Origin: an uncultured Clostridia bacterium
GTDB taxonomy: Bacteria > Bacillota > Clostridia > TANB77 > CAG-508
Length of the DNA: 35,403 nucleotides
Direction: 5' to 3'
Assembly (NCBI GenBank): GCA_947627185.1
Contig: CANQVF010000001.1
Span: 1-35,403 of the forward strand
The position numbers were made by a program, and so were the translations under genes. A model generated the notes under the pieces. The model made no database searches and had not been told where the DNA came from. It was given only the letters and a program-made list of their open reading frames with translations. How positions within the stretch are numbered: position 1 is the stretch's first letter; every line of letters begins with the position of its first letter. Shown piece by piece: positions 1 to 9,119 of this stretch.

Positions 1-176
1 TTAACAATATATATTTTCTTAATCTATATTTAACAATATATATTTTCTTAATCTATATTTAACAATATATATTTTCTTAATCTATATTTAACAATATATA
101 TTTTCTCAATTTATATTCAAAAATATATATTCTTTTCAATTTATATTCAAAAATATATATTTTTTCTTTAATTATA
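1..176. repeat. Tandem 29-30 bp AT-rich repeat, about six copies
   Basis: A unit starting TTAACAATATATATTTTCTT recurs at 1, 30, 59 and 88 with a strict 29-base period. Two more degenerate copies begin near 117 and 147, starting TCAAAAATATATAT. The first three copies are essentially identical and divergence increases to the right. No unique spacers separate the units, so this is a direct tandem array and not CRISPR. The array runs off the left edge, so the true copy number is unknown. It lies upstream of the palindromic element and the pta promoter. Confidence 0.85.
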
Positions 177-191
177 TATTTTTAAACTATT

Positions 192-354
192 TTTTTATTA
201 TAGCTTATATATTTTATTTTTTTAGAGCTTTGGTGTCGCAATCTTCTTTTTAAAAAATAAAATATGAAGATTGCTCCATTCGCCCTTCGCATACGCTTCG
301 GTTGGTCGCTTACGCAGCTCTTTAAAAAATAAAATATATAAGCTATAATAAAAA
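192..354. repeat. Long palindromic element with GC-rich loop (MITE- or REP-like)
   Basis: Two arms of about 38 bases (192-229 and 316-354) are near-perfect reverse complements, differing by about one indel; both carry AGCTTATATATTTTATTT or its complement and end in GAGCT/AGCTC. Inside is a second perfect 9-bp hairpin, GCAATCTTC (238-246) with GAAGATTGC (266-274). The segment TTAAAAAATAAAATAT occurs both inside (250-265) and in the right arm. The loop at about 275-315 is rich in CGC/TCG, unlike the surrounding DNA. No ORF is present. It could be a non-autonomous mobile element, a REP-like repeat or a structured RNA; the sequence alone does not decide. Confidence 0.7.
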
Positions 355-384
355 TATTATTATTTATTTTAAGGTTAATTTCAA

Positions 385-413
385 TTGACTTTAAATAGAT
401 ATTTTTATATAAT
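385..413 (+). promoter_or_regulatory. Sigma-A-type promoter for pta-ackA
   Basis: TTGACT (385-390), a 17-base spacer and TATAAT (408-413) form a near-consensus promoter about 40 bases before the pta start. An AGGAGG ribosome binding site lies at 436-441. It is the only strong promoter I see before the pta-ackA array. Confidence 0.8.
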
Positions 414-429
414 GCATAATGAAAATTAA

Positions 430-1446
<1,017 letters not shown>

Positions 1447-1533
1447 TAAATTTTAAAATATTTATTTACTTGTATGATTATAAAAAATACTAATGAATAT
1501 AATGTGAATATTTAAAATTTTAGGAGGATTATA

Positions 1534-2733
1534 ATGAAAATTTTAGTAGTAAATTGTGGAAGTTCATCATTAAAATATCAATTAATAGATATGGAAAATG
1601 AAAAACTTTTAGCAAAAGGAAATTTTGAAAGAATAGGAGAAAAAGAAGCTTTTGTTACACATAAAGTAAATGGAGAAAAATATGTTATAAAATCTCCAGT
1701 AATGGATCATGAACAAGCTTTAAAAATAGTTCTTGAACAATTAGTACATAAAGATTATGGTGTTATAAAAGATTTATCTGAAATATCTGCAGTAGGACAT
1801 AGATTAGTTCATGGTGGAGAAATTTTTGATAAATCAGTTGTTATAGATGAAGATGTAATTGAAAAATATTCATCTTGTTCAAGTTTAGCACCACTTCATA
1901 ATCCAGCAACAATACTTGGAATAAGAGCATGTCAAAAAGCTATGCCAGGAGTTCCAATGGTTGGAGTATTTGATACAGCTTTTCATCAAACAATGCCAAA
2001 AGCAAATTATTTATATCCAATTCCTTATGAATTTTATGAAAAATATGGAATTAGAAAATATGGTTTCCATGGAACATCACATCAATATGTATCTAAAAGA
2101 TGTGCAGAATTAGTTGGAAAGCCAATTGAAGATTTAAAAATAGTAACTTGTCATTTAGGACAGGGAGCATCAATTTGTGCAATAGATGGAGGAAAATCAA
2201 TAGATACTTCTATGGGACTTTCTCCACTAGGTGGAATTGCTATGGTTACTCGTTCTGGAGATTTAGATCCATCAGTTGTTACTGAAATAATGGAAAGAGA
2301 AAATTTATCTGCTAAAGAAGTAAATACTTTATTAAATAAAAAATCTGGATTATACGGAATAACAGGATTAAATCCAGATTTTAGAGAAATAGAACTTGCA
2401 TCTTATGAAAATGATAAACCAAAAGCACAAGTTGCAATAGAATTATTTACAAAAACAATAGCTCAATTTATAGCTAAATATGCAGTATCTTTAAAAGGAA
2501 TTGATTGCATAGTGTTTACTGGAGGTATTGGGGAAAATCAAATAAATATTAGAAAGAAAATTTGTGAAAACTTAGAATGGATGGGAGTAAAATTAGATTT
2601 AGAAAAAAATAATATAAGAAGTGAAGAAACAAAAATTTCAGCAGATGAATCTAAAATTTTAACTTATGTAATTCCAACAGATGAAGAAATGGTTATTGCT
2701 AGAGATACAAAGTCATTAGTAGAAACTTTATAA
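1534..2733 (+). CDS. ackA: Acetate kinase, copy 1
   Basis: Transfers phosphate from acetyl phosphate to ADP, yielding acetate and ATP. It has 399 residues, normal for the family. The N-terminal phosphate loop is NCGSSSLKYQL (N7). GHRLVHGG holds the conserved Arg, FDTAFHQTMP the catalytic Asp, FHGTSH the His, TRSGDLDP the second Arg, and PTDEEMVIARDT the C-terminal Glu. The nucleotide loop reads FTGGIGEN. It is the most diverged of the three tandem copies: it has SGLYGITGLNPDF where copies 2 and 3 have SGAWGVSGVSTDF. Its HLGQG motif has Gln where Methanosarcina AckA has Asn (HLGNG, N211 by recall). A TAGGAGG ribosome binding site precedes it. All other catalytic residues I know are present, so it should be active. 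Confidence 0.94.
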   Translation: MKILVVNCGSSSLKYQLIDMENEKLLAKGNFERIGEKEAFVTHKVNGEKYVIKSPVMDHEQALKIVLEQLVHKDYGVIKDLSEISAVGHRLVHGGEIFDKSVVIDEDVIEKYSSCSSLAPLHNPATILGIRACQKAMPGVPMVGVFDTAFHQTMPKANYLYPIPYEFYEKYGIRKYGFHGTSHQYVSKRCAELVGKPIEDLKIVTCHLGQGASICAIDGGKSIDTSMGLSPLGGIAMVTRSGDLDPSVVTEIMERENLSAKEVNTLLNKKSGLYGITGLNPDFREIELASYENDKPKAQVAIELFTKTIAQFIAKYAVSLKGIDCIVFTGGIGENQINIRKKICENLEWMGVKLDLEKNNIRSEETKISADESKILTYVIPTDEEMVIARDTKSLVETL

Positions 2734-2767
2734 AATAAAATTTTAAAAAATATAGGAGGAAGTTTTT

Positions 2768-3961
2768 ATGAAGGTATTAGTATTAAACTGCGGAAGTTCA
2801 TCATTAAAATGTCAATTAATTGATATGGAAAAAAATGAAAGAATAATGAAAGGTCATTATGATAGAATTGGTGGTTCGAGGTCATCACTTAGATTTAATG
2901 TAAGAGGTGAAAAAACTGTAATAGAACATCCTGCTAGAGACTTTGAAGAAGCAATATCTGAAATTTTAAATTTATTAATTAGCAAAGATTATAATGTAAT
3001 AAAATCTTTTGATGAAATTGGTGCAGTAGGACATAGAATAGTTCATGGTGGTGAAAAGTTCAAAAATTCAGTAGTTATCAATGATGATGTTATTAAAGCT
3101 ATTGAAGAATGTGTTACTCTTGCACCACTTCACAATCCAGCAGGACTTGCTGGAATAGAAGCTTGCAGAAAATTATTACCAAACACTCCAATGGTAGCAG
3201 TATTTGATACATCTTTCCACCAAACAATGGAAGAAAAAGCTTTTATTTATCAATTGCCATATAAATATTATGAAGATTACAAAATAAGAAAATATGGTTT
3301 TCATGGAATATCACATAGATATGTTGCAGGAAGAATTGCTGAAATATTAAATAATGATAAATTAAAAGTAATAAATTGTCACTTAGGGCAAGGAGCATCA
3401 CTTTGTGCTATTAAAGATGGAAAATCAGTTGATACTACTATGGGCTTAACACCACTTGCTGGTGTTCCAATGGGAACAAGATGTGGAGATGTAGACCCAT
3501 CTATTATACCAACAGTAATGAAATTGTATGATATAAAACCAGATGAAATGCTTAGAATAATGAATAAAGAATCTGGAGCATGGGGAGTATCTGGTGTATC
3601 AACAGATTTTAGAGATATTGAAAGAACAGCATTAGAAGGAGATAAAAGATCAATTTTAGCATTAGAAAGTAGAGCATATATTATTGCTCAATACATAGCA
3701 AAATTTATAGTTACTTTAAATGGAGTAGATGTTATTACTTTTGCTGGTGGTATTGGTGAAAATGGTTTTGAGGAGAGAGAAAGAATTTGCAATTATTTAG
3801 AATGTTTTGGCATCAAATTAGATAAAGAAAAAAATAAAGTAAAAGGTGAAGAAAAAGAAATTTCGACTGATGATTCAAAAGTAAAAATTTATATTGTACC
3901 AACAAATGAAGAAATAGTAATAGCAAAAGATACTTATGAATTAACTAAAAATTTAAAATAA
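2768..3961 (+). CDS. ackA: Acetate kinase, copy 2
   Basis: Second of three tandem acetate kinase paralogues (397 residues), 34 bases after copy 1 with its own AGGAGG. It keeps NCGSSSLKCQL, GHRIVHGG, FDTSFHQTME, FHGISH, TRCGDVDP, FAGGIGEN and PTNEEIVIAKDT, so the catalytic set is intact. It differs from copy 1 at many positions and resembles copy 3 more, including GLTPLAGVPMGTRCGD and SGAWGVSGVSTDFRDIE. It also carries HLGQG. Substrate preference (acetate, propionate, other short acids) cannot be read from the sequence. Butyrate kinase is unlikely, since that family is shorter and more diverged. Confidence 0.92.
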   Translation: MKVLVLNCGSSSLKCQLIDMEKNERIMKGHYDRIGGSRSSLRFNVRGEKTVIEHPARDFEEAISEILNLLISKDYNVIKSFDEIGAVGHRIVHGGEKFKNSVVINDDVIKAIEECVTLAPLHNPAGLAGIEACRKLLPNTPMVAVFDTSFHQTMEEKAFIYQLPYKYYEDYKIRKYGFHGISHRYVAGRIAEILNNDKLKVINCHLGQGASLCAIKDGKSVDTTMGLTPLAGVPMGTRCGDVDPSIIPTVMKLYDIKPDEMLRIMNKESGAWGVSGVSTDFRDIERTALEGDKRSILALESRAYIIAQYIAKFIVTLNGVDVITFAGGIGENGFEERERICNYLECFGIKLDKEKNKVKGEEKEISTDDSKVKIYIVPTNEEIVIAKDTYELTKNLK

Positions 3962-4028
3962 AATATTACTATTTAATATAAAAAAATATTTAAAATCATA
4001 ATAAACATGCTTAAAAGAAAGGAAAATT

Positions 4029-5213
4029 ATGAAAATATTAGTTTTAAATTGTGGAAGTTCTTCTTTAAAATTTCAACTTATAAATATGGAAAACAATGAA
4101 ACAATGGCAAAAGGAAATTTTGAAAGAATTGGAGGAATGAAAACAACTCTTAAATTAAATATAAGAGGTAAAAAAGAACAACTACTACACATAGCTAGAG
4201 ATTTTGATGAAGCAATAGAATTTGTTTTAGAAGTTTTACAAAAACCAGAATATGATTTAATAAAAAATTTAAATGAAATAAATGCAGTTGGACACAGAAT
4301 AGTTCATGGAGGTGAAATGTTTAGTTCTTCTGTATTAATAGATGATGAAGTTATTGAAGAAATAGAAAAATGTATAGATTTAGCACCACTTCACAATCCA
4401 GCAGGAGTAGCTGGTATTAAAGCAGCTAAAAAAATATTACCAGGTATTCCTATGGTAGCAGTATTTGATACAGCTTTTCATCAAACAATGGAACCTAAAG
4501 CTTATGTATATCAAATACCATATAGATACTATACAAGTTATAAAATTCGTAAATATGGTTTTCATGGAACTAGTCATAAATATGTTGCTCAGAGAATAAA
4601 AGAACTAGAAGGTGATGGAAAAAAATTAATAAATTGTCATTTAGGACAAGGAGCTTCAATTTGTGCAATTAATGATGGAAAATCAATAGATACTTCTATG
4701 GGATTAACACCTCTTGCAGGTATTCCAATGGCAACTAGATGTGGAGATATAGATCCTGCAATAATACCATATATTATGAAAAGAGATAATTTAGGTCCAG
4801 ATGATATAGAAGAAATATTAAATAAGCAATCTGGAGCATGGGGAGTCTCTGGAGTATCAACAGATTTTAAAGATATAGAAGATGGATATACTATGGGAGA
4901 TCAAAGATCAATTTTAACATTAGAAAATCAAGCTTATAAAATTGCACAATATATTGGTGAATATATGATATCTCTTGGAGGTTTAGATGTTTTAACTTTT
5001 GCAGGTGGAGTTGGAGAAAACGGAATGGAAACAAGAGAAAGAGTTTGCAAATATTTAGAGCCATTTGGTGCTAAATTAGATTTAAAAGCAAATAAAGTAA
5101 GAGGAAAAGAAGCATGCATTTCTACATCAGATTCTAAAATAAAAATCTATGTAATTCCTACAAATGAAGAATTAATGATAGCAAAAGAAACTTATGAGAT
5201 AATAAAAAAATAA
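4029..5213 (+). CDS. ackA: Acetate kinase, copy 3
   Basis: Third tandem paralogue (394 residues), 67 bases after copy 2, with an AAAGGA ribosome binding site. Motifs NCGSSSLKFQL, GHRIVHGG, FDTAFHQTME, FHGTSH, HLGQGAS, TRCGDIDPAII, FAGGVGEN and PTNEELMIAKET are all present. It is clearly the sister of copy 2, which points to an old first duplication and a later second one. The gene ends just before a hairpin terminator shared with the convergent rqcH. No frame damage or erosion is visible, so all three copies appear to be kept by selection. Confidence 0.92.
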   Translation: MKILVLNCGSSSLKFQLINMENNETMAKGNFERIGGMKTTLKLNIRGKKEQLLHIARDFDEAIEFVLEVLQKPEYDLIKNLNEINAVGHRIVHGGEMFSSSVLIDDEVIEEIEKCIDLAPLHNPAGVAGIKAAKKILPGIPMVAVFDTAFHQTMEPKAYVYQIPYRYYTSYKIRKYGFHGTSHKYVAQRIKELEGDGKKLINCHLGQGASICAINDGKSIDTSMGLTPLAGIPMATRCGDIDPAIIPYIMKRDNLGPDDIEEILNKQSGAWGVSGVSTDFKDIEDGYTMGDQRSILTLENQAYKIAQYIGEYMISLGGLDVLTFAGGVGENGMETRERVCKYLEPFGAKLDLKANKVRGKEACISTSDSKIKIYVIPTNEELMIAKETYEIIKK

Positions 5214-5246
5214 TTTATTATAAAGAAATAAAATAATAATATTAAA

Positions 5247-5275
5247 AAAAGTCTTACATAAATGGTAAGACTTTT
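5247..5275. terminator. Bidirectional terminator between ackA copy 3 and rqcH
   Basis: AAAAGTCTTAC (5247-5257) pairs perfectly with GTAAGACTTTT (5265-5275) around a 7-base loop. A/T tracts on both sides suit termination of both convergent genes. The right arm overlaps the rqcH stop codon. Confidence 0.85.
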
Positions 5276-6989
5276 ATTTTACAATTATAGTTTTAAAATT
5301 ATTATAAATAACCATTCCAGGTTTACTACCAGATGATTTTTTTACAAACTTTGAATAGCAATAATCAATGCAAACATTTAAAGAGTTAGATGCTTTACTA
5401 TTTTCTTTTGCAAGGCATGCACATTTAAATAATACATTTTCAGGAATATCAGATAAATCTAAATTTTCAGGATTTCTTAAAAGTATGTGACTACCATGTA
5501 TTTTTTGAGCATGAAACCAAATATCATTTGGATTTGCTAATTTTAAACTTATATAGTCGTTCTGAATATTATTTTTGCCAATATATATGGTATATCCTTC
5601 AAAAATGTTTTTTTCAAGTTTCATTTCAGCATTTGAAGTATTCTTTTTTGATGAAATCTTATTTTTTGAAAAATTTGCTTTTTTTGTTATAACATTTTCA
5701 GATATTTCTTCATAAACTTCACTAATATCATTAATATTTTTAGCATTACTTAAACTAAAAACAATACTTTCTATATAAGTTAATTCTTTTTCAGCTTCTT
5801 TTTTTTGTTCTGAAACAATTTCAAGAGCATTTTTTAATTTATTATATTTTTTAAAATATTTTTCAATATTTTTTTGAATAGATAAACTTATGTCTAATGG
5901 AATTGTTATTAATTTATTTTCATCATAATAATTTTCAAGTGTTATTTCGTTAGTATTAGATAAAGAACTTATTTTGTATAAGTTTGCTGTAAGTAATTCA
6001 CCATATAGCTTAAACTTATCCATTTCTTCACATTCTTTTAGTTTTAAATTTATATTTTTAATTTTTTTATTAACTTTTTTTAAAGTATCTGAAACAATTT
6101 TTAATAAATTGTTTCTAGAATTAATAAATAAAGCGTTTGTTTCTTTATTAAAATAGAAATCATCTAAAAAGAAATTAATATTAATAGATGAATTAAATTC
6201 ATTATTATTAAAATCTGGATTTAAGAATATTGTATAATCCTTATCATTTATTAGTTTACAAGAAACATTAAGTGTACCCATATTTTTTATTAAATTATTT
6301 ATATAATCAAATAATTTTTCTAAATCAGATGAAGTATATTCCAAATCATTTATATTCAATATTTTTAAAGTTTCTTTTATAAATGGTTTACTAAATCCAA
6401 TGAATGTGTTTGCAAGAATTTTAGTTAAAGAAGTTTCATTATTACTATTTATAATATAAATAAAATTTTCTTTATTTTGAATTAAAAAGCTAATTTTATT
6501 TATAGGTGTAAAAGAATATTCATGTGCAGGAAGTAGTTCTCTTACATTATTATCAAAGTGTTTTAAAGTATCTATTATAATGTTGTTTTCATTAGTTAGA
6601 ATTATATTACTTTGTCTGCTCATAATTTCTACAAATAATTTTCTTACAACTAAATCATTTAAATCATTATAACATTCAAAATCAATTTCTATAGTTCTTT
6701 CTAAATCGTAATTAGAAATGTTTACTATTTTTCCTCCAATTAAATATTTTCTAAGTAACATGCAATAATTATATGCGTTTTGAGGATTTGGCTTAGAATG
6801 GTTAGTTAAATTAATTCTACAAAATTCTGGATTTGTTGAAATATTTAAAGCATAATTAATACCATTATTATAAAGACCTAAAACAATTTCAGTTTTTGTT
6901 GGTTCAAAAACTTTATTTACTTTAGCTCCAATAATATTATTCTTTAATTCTGTAACAACAGCTTTTGTAATAAATCCGTCAAATGCCAT
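5274..6989 (-). CDS. rqcH: Rqc2-family ribosome quality control protein RqcH (NFACT / FbpA-like)
   Basis: Binds split 50S subunits carrying stalled nascent chains and directs addition of C-terminal alanine tails as a degradation mark. Older annotations call the family fibronectin-binding protein A. The protein has 571 residues. The N-terminal NFACT-N domain starts MAFDGFITKAVVTEL and includes NYCMLLRKYLIGG near residue 75. A charged, helical middle follows at about 290-430. The C-terminal NFACT-R domain has YTIYIGKNN and NPNDIWFHAQKIHGSHILL near residue 490. Residues 97-98 are Glu-Arg, where the functional pair in B. subtilis RqcH is Asp97-Arg98 as I recall. The ribosome binding site is AAGGAG just upstream. 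It is transcribed towards the ackA array and divergently from pgi. Confidence 0.9.
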   Translation of the reverse strand: MAFDGFITKAVVTELKNNIIGAKVNKVFEPTKTEIVLGLYNNGINYALNISTNPEFCRINLTNHSKPNPQNAYNYCMLLRKYLIGGKIVNISNYDLERTIEIDFECYNDLNDLVVRKLFVEIMSRQSNIILTNENNIIIDTLKHFDNNVRELLPAHEYSFTPINKISFLIQNKENFIYIINSNNETSLTKILANTFIGFSKPFIKETLKILNINDLEYTSSDLEKLFDYINNLIKNMGTLNVSCKLINDKDYTIFLNPDFNNNEFNSSININFFLDDFYFNKETNALFINSRNNLLKIVSDTLKKVNKKIKNINLKLKECEEMDKFKLYGELLTANLYKISSLSNTNEITLENYYDENKLITIPLDISLSIQKNIEKYFKKYNKLKNALEIVSEQKKEAEKELTYIESIVFSLSNAKNINDISEVYEEISENVITKKANFSKNKISSKKNTSNAEMKLEKNIFEGYTIYIGKNNIQNDYISLKLANPNDIWFHAQKIHGSHILLRNPENLDLSDIPENVLFKCACLAKENSKASNSLNVCIDYCYSKFVKKSSGSKPGMVIYNNFKTIIVK

Positions 6990-7022
6990 TAAATTTTCTC
7001 CTTACAAATTAATATGTATTAT

Positions 7023-7049
7023 ATTATAGCTTTAAGTAAAAAAAGTCAA
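7023..7049 (-). promoter_or_regulatory. Candidate rqcH promoter
   Basis: On the minus strand, TTGACT (complement of 7044-7049) lies 15 bases before TATAAT (complement of 7023-7028); the overlapping TAATAT gives a 17-base spacing. It is about 35 bases upstream of the rqcH ATG. Confidence 0.55.
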
Positions 7050-7159
7050 TTATGATAATAGAAAAACTGCATTAAAAATTTCACAGAAAAAACATATAAT
7101 TTTTTTTTAGCTTATGATATAATCTTTTTGTAAAAATAGAATTTTTTAGAAAGGAGAGT

Positions 7160-7198
7160 ATGATAAAAATCATACAAAATTATTATGGTAAGATTTAA
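7160..7198 (+). CDS. Possible 12-codon leader ORF overlapping the pgi start
   Basis: The only good ribosome binding site before pgi, AAGGAG at 7151-7156, lies 3 bases before an ATG at 7160. That ATG opens a 12-codon ORF ([12 protein letters not shown]) whose stop at 7196-7198 is inside pgi, 11 bases past the pgi ATG at 7185. The frames differ by +1. The pgi ATG itself is about 28 bases from AAGGAG, and an in-frame TAA at 7164 prevents a longer pgi. Translation of this ORF would place terminating ribosomes beside the pgi start, so coupling is plausible but unproven. The 3-base spacing is shorter than ideal. Confidence 0.35.
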   Translation: MIKIIQNYYGKI

Positions 7199-8486
7199 TT
7201 TAGAAAATTCAGGTTTACAGGAAAAAATAATTAATGAATATAGTAGTGAAGTGAGCAAAATACACAAAAAGCTTCACAAAAATGCAAATGAAGAAACAGA
7301 ATTCTTAGGTTGGATTGAATTACCAACAAATTATGATAGAGATGAATTTAATAGAATAAAAAAAGCAGCCAAAAAAATTCAAAAAGATTCAGATGTATTA
7401 GTGGTTATTGGAATAGGTGGATCATATTTAGGTGCAAGAGCAGTTATAGATAGTTTAACACATACTTTTTATAATATAATGCCTGAAAATAAAAGAAAAA
7501 AGCCACAAATAGTATATGCTGGAAATAACTTAAGCCCAGTATATATGAATGATTTATTAGAATTTATATCTGATAAAGATATATCAATAAATGTAATTTC
7601 AAAATCTGGAACAACTACAGAACCAGCAATAGCTTTTAGAATTTTTAGAGAAGTATTAGAAACAAAATATGGTGTTGCAGAAGCAAGAAAAAGAATATAT
7701 GTTACAACAGATAAAAGAAAAGGTGCATTAAAAACTTTAGCAGATGAAGAAAAGTATGAAACTTTTGTTATACCAGATAATGTAGGTGGAAGATTTTCTG
7801 TTCTTACAGCAGTTGGGCTATTACCAATAGCAACTGCTGGAATTAATATTGACAAATTAATGAATGGAGCTAAAATTGCTCAAGATAAATATTCAGAACA
7901 AAATATAAAAAATAATGATTGTTATAAATATGCTGTTGCTAGAAATTTACTTTATAAATCTGGAAAAACAATAGAAATTTTAGCAAATTATGAACCAAAA
8001 TTACATTATTTTACAGAATGGTGGAAACAACTTTATGGAGAAAGTGAAGGAAAAGATTTAAAAGGAATTTTTCCAACAGGAGTTGATTTAACTACAGATT
8101 TACATTCTATGGGACAGTACATTCAAGATGGTAGAAGAGATTTAATAGAAACAGTATTAAAGATTAAGAATAATTCTTCAGAAATAAAAATTCAAACTGA
8201 TGATCAAAATTTAGATGGATTAAATTATTTATCTGGAAAAACTTTAGGATATGTTAATAATAAAGCAATGGAAGGAACAGTTCTTGCACATGTTACAGGA
8301 AGAGTACCAAACTTTATGGTAGAAATTGATAAATTAGATGAAGAAAATATTGGAGAATTAATTTATTTCTTTGAAAAAGCTTGTGCGATGTCTGGTTCAC
8401 TTCTTGGAGTAAATCCATTTAATCAACCAGGAGTAGAGGAATACAAAAAGAATATGTTTAAATTATTAAAAAAACCTGGATATTAA
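7185..8486 (+). CDS. pgi: Glucose-6-phosphate isomerase
   Basis: Interconverts glucose 6-phosphate and fructose 6-phosphate, linking glycolysis and the alpha-glucan cluster later in the window. Its 433 residues are close to the usual roughly 450 of Firmicute Pgi. [19 protein letters not shown] near residue 70, [17 protein letters not shown] near 140, [16 protein letters not shown] near 205 and [18 protein letters not shown] near 300 are family signatures. The start at ATG 7185 is fixed by an upstream in-frame stop but has no ribosome binding site at normal distance (see the leader ORF). It is followed at once by a strong terminator, so it appears monocistronic. Confidence 0.95.
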   Translation: MVRFNLENSGLQEKIINEYSSEVSKIHKKLHKNANEETEFLGWIELPTNYDRDEFNRIKKAAKKIQKDSDVLVVIGIGGSYLGARAVIDSLTHTFYNIMPENKRKKPQIVYAGNNLSPVYMNDLLEFISDKDISINVISKSGTTTEPAIAFRIFREVLETKYGVAEARKRIYVTTDKRKGALKTLADEEKYETFVIPDNVGGRFSVLTAVGLLPIATAGINIDKLMNGAKIAQDKYSEQNIKNNDCYKYAVARNLLYKSGKTIEILANYEPKLHYFTEWWKQLYGESEGKDLKGIFPTGVDLTTDLHSMGQYIQDGRRDLIETVLKIKNNSSEIKIQTDDQNLDGLNYLSGKTLGYVNNKAMEGTVLAHVTGRVPNFMVEIDKLDEENIGELIYFFEKACAMSGSLLGVNPFNQPGVEEYKKNMFKLLKKPGY

Positions 8487-8491
8487 TATAA

Positions 8492-8528
8492 AAAAAATCT
8501 TGTTTAATATTTTTAAACAAGATTTTTT
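8492..8528. terminator. Strong bidirectional terminator after pgi
   Basis: AAAAAATCTTGTTTA (8492-8506) and TAAACAAGATTTTTT (8514-8528) form a perfect 15-bp stem with a 7-base loop. The gene ending at 8532 converges from the other side, so it probably serves both. Confidence 0.9.
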
Positions 8529-8531
8529 TAC

Positions 8532-8930
8532 TTATATTTTTTCAACATCATTTATTTTAGATGTACTAGAATCTTTAATTTTTGGTGTAATTTTAAAATT
8601 TTCAAGATATTTTAATTTATCTAAATTTTCTAAATTATCTAATTTTTTAGATATTAAAGTTAATTTTCTTAAAACAGCTATTTTCCAGTAACCATCTTGA
8701 ACTTCTTTACTTATGTTTGAAGTTAATAATAGTGAAATTGCTAAGAAAATAAGAGTAGATACAGTAATTATTGTAGGTTTTAATACAGAAGAAAAAAGCA
8801 ATATATCAACTATATAAGAACTAATTATTATTCCTAATATTGCTCCTATAACGCAAAAAGCAATTATTATAAAAATTTTTTTTATTCTTATTGCTAAAAT
8901 ATATCGTTTATAAGCATCTTCATCGTACAT
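8532..8930 (-). CDS. Small membrane protein of unknown function
   Basis: The protein has 132 residues and no family I recognise. Two hydrophobic segments are clear, about residues 18-40 (IFIIIAFCVIGAILGIIISS) and 52-70 (TIITVSTLIFLAISLLL). A basic, Leu/Lys-rich tail of about 60 residues follows, likely cytoplasmic and partly helical (KKLDNLENLDKLKYLENFK). GGGGAGGA upstream of the ATG is a very strong ribosome binding site, which supports a real gene. It stands alone between a convergent terminator and the divergent recG promoter. Confidence 0.7.
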   Translation of the reverse strand: MYDEDAYKRYILAIRIKKIFIIIAFCVIGAILGIIISSYIVDILLFSSVLKPTIITVSTLIFLAISLLLTSNISKEVQDGYWKIAVLRKLTLISKKLDNLENLDKLKYLENFKITPKIKDSSTSKINDVEKI

Positions 8931-9014
8931 TTTTTATTCCTCCCCAAAAATATATTTAAATTATATTATTATAATTTTATTAAGTCAATAATAGATAAAT
9001 AAATTTAATAAATA

Positions 9015-9043
9015 TTGAAAAAAAAGTCTTTCCATGATAAAAT
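9015..9043 (+). promoter_or_regulatory. Promoter for recG
   Basis: TTGAAA (9015-9020), a 17-base spacer and TAAAAT (9038-9043) with a TG one base before the -10 (extended -10). It lies about 75 bases before the recG start and is the likely head of the recG-argS run. Confidence 0.65.
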
Positions 9044-9119
9044 TTATTCGTAAATATTATATTTTGGTACTGAAACAAATTTTATGAATTAAATAATTAT
9101 TTATAAAATGGAGAAAGAT

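Noticed and set aside
1..176. Possible CRISPR array
   Set aside because: Units are back-to-back with no unique spacers, contain no conserved repeat palindrome, and no cas genes are in the window.
275..320. GC-rich island as a tRNA or other known RNA gene
   Set aside because: No cloverleaf arms, no TTCGA T-loop in place and no CCA end; it is the loop of a palindromic element instead.
7469..7855. Minus-strand ORF of 128 residues inside pgi
   Set aside because: Shadow of pgi: no ribosome binding site and no recognisable protein features.
8500..8691. Plus-strand ORF of about 63 residues
   Set aside because: It overlaps the pgi terminator, lacks a ribosome binding site and is antisense to a better supported gene.
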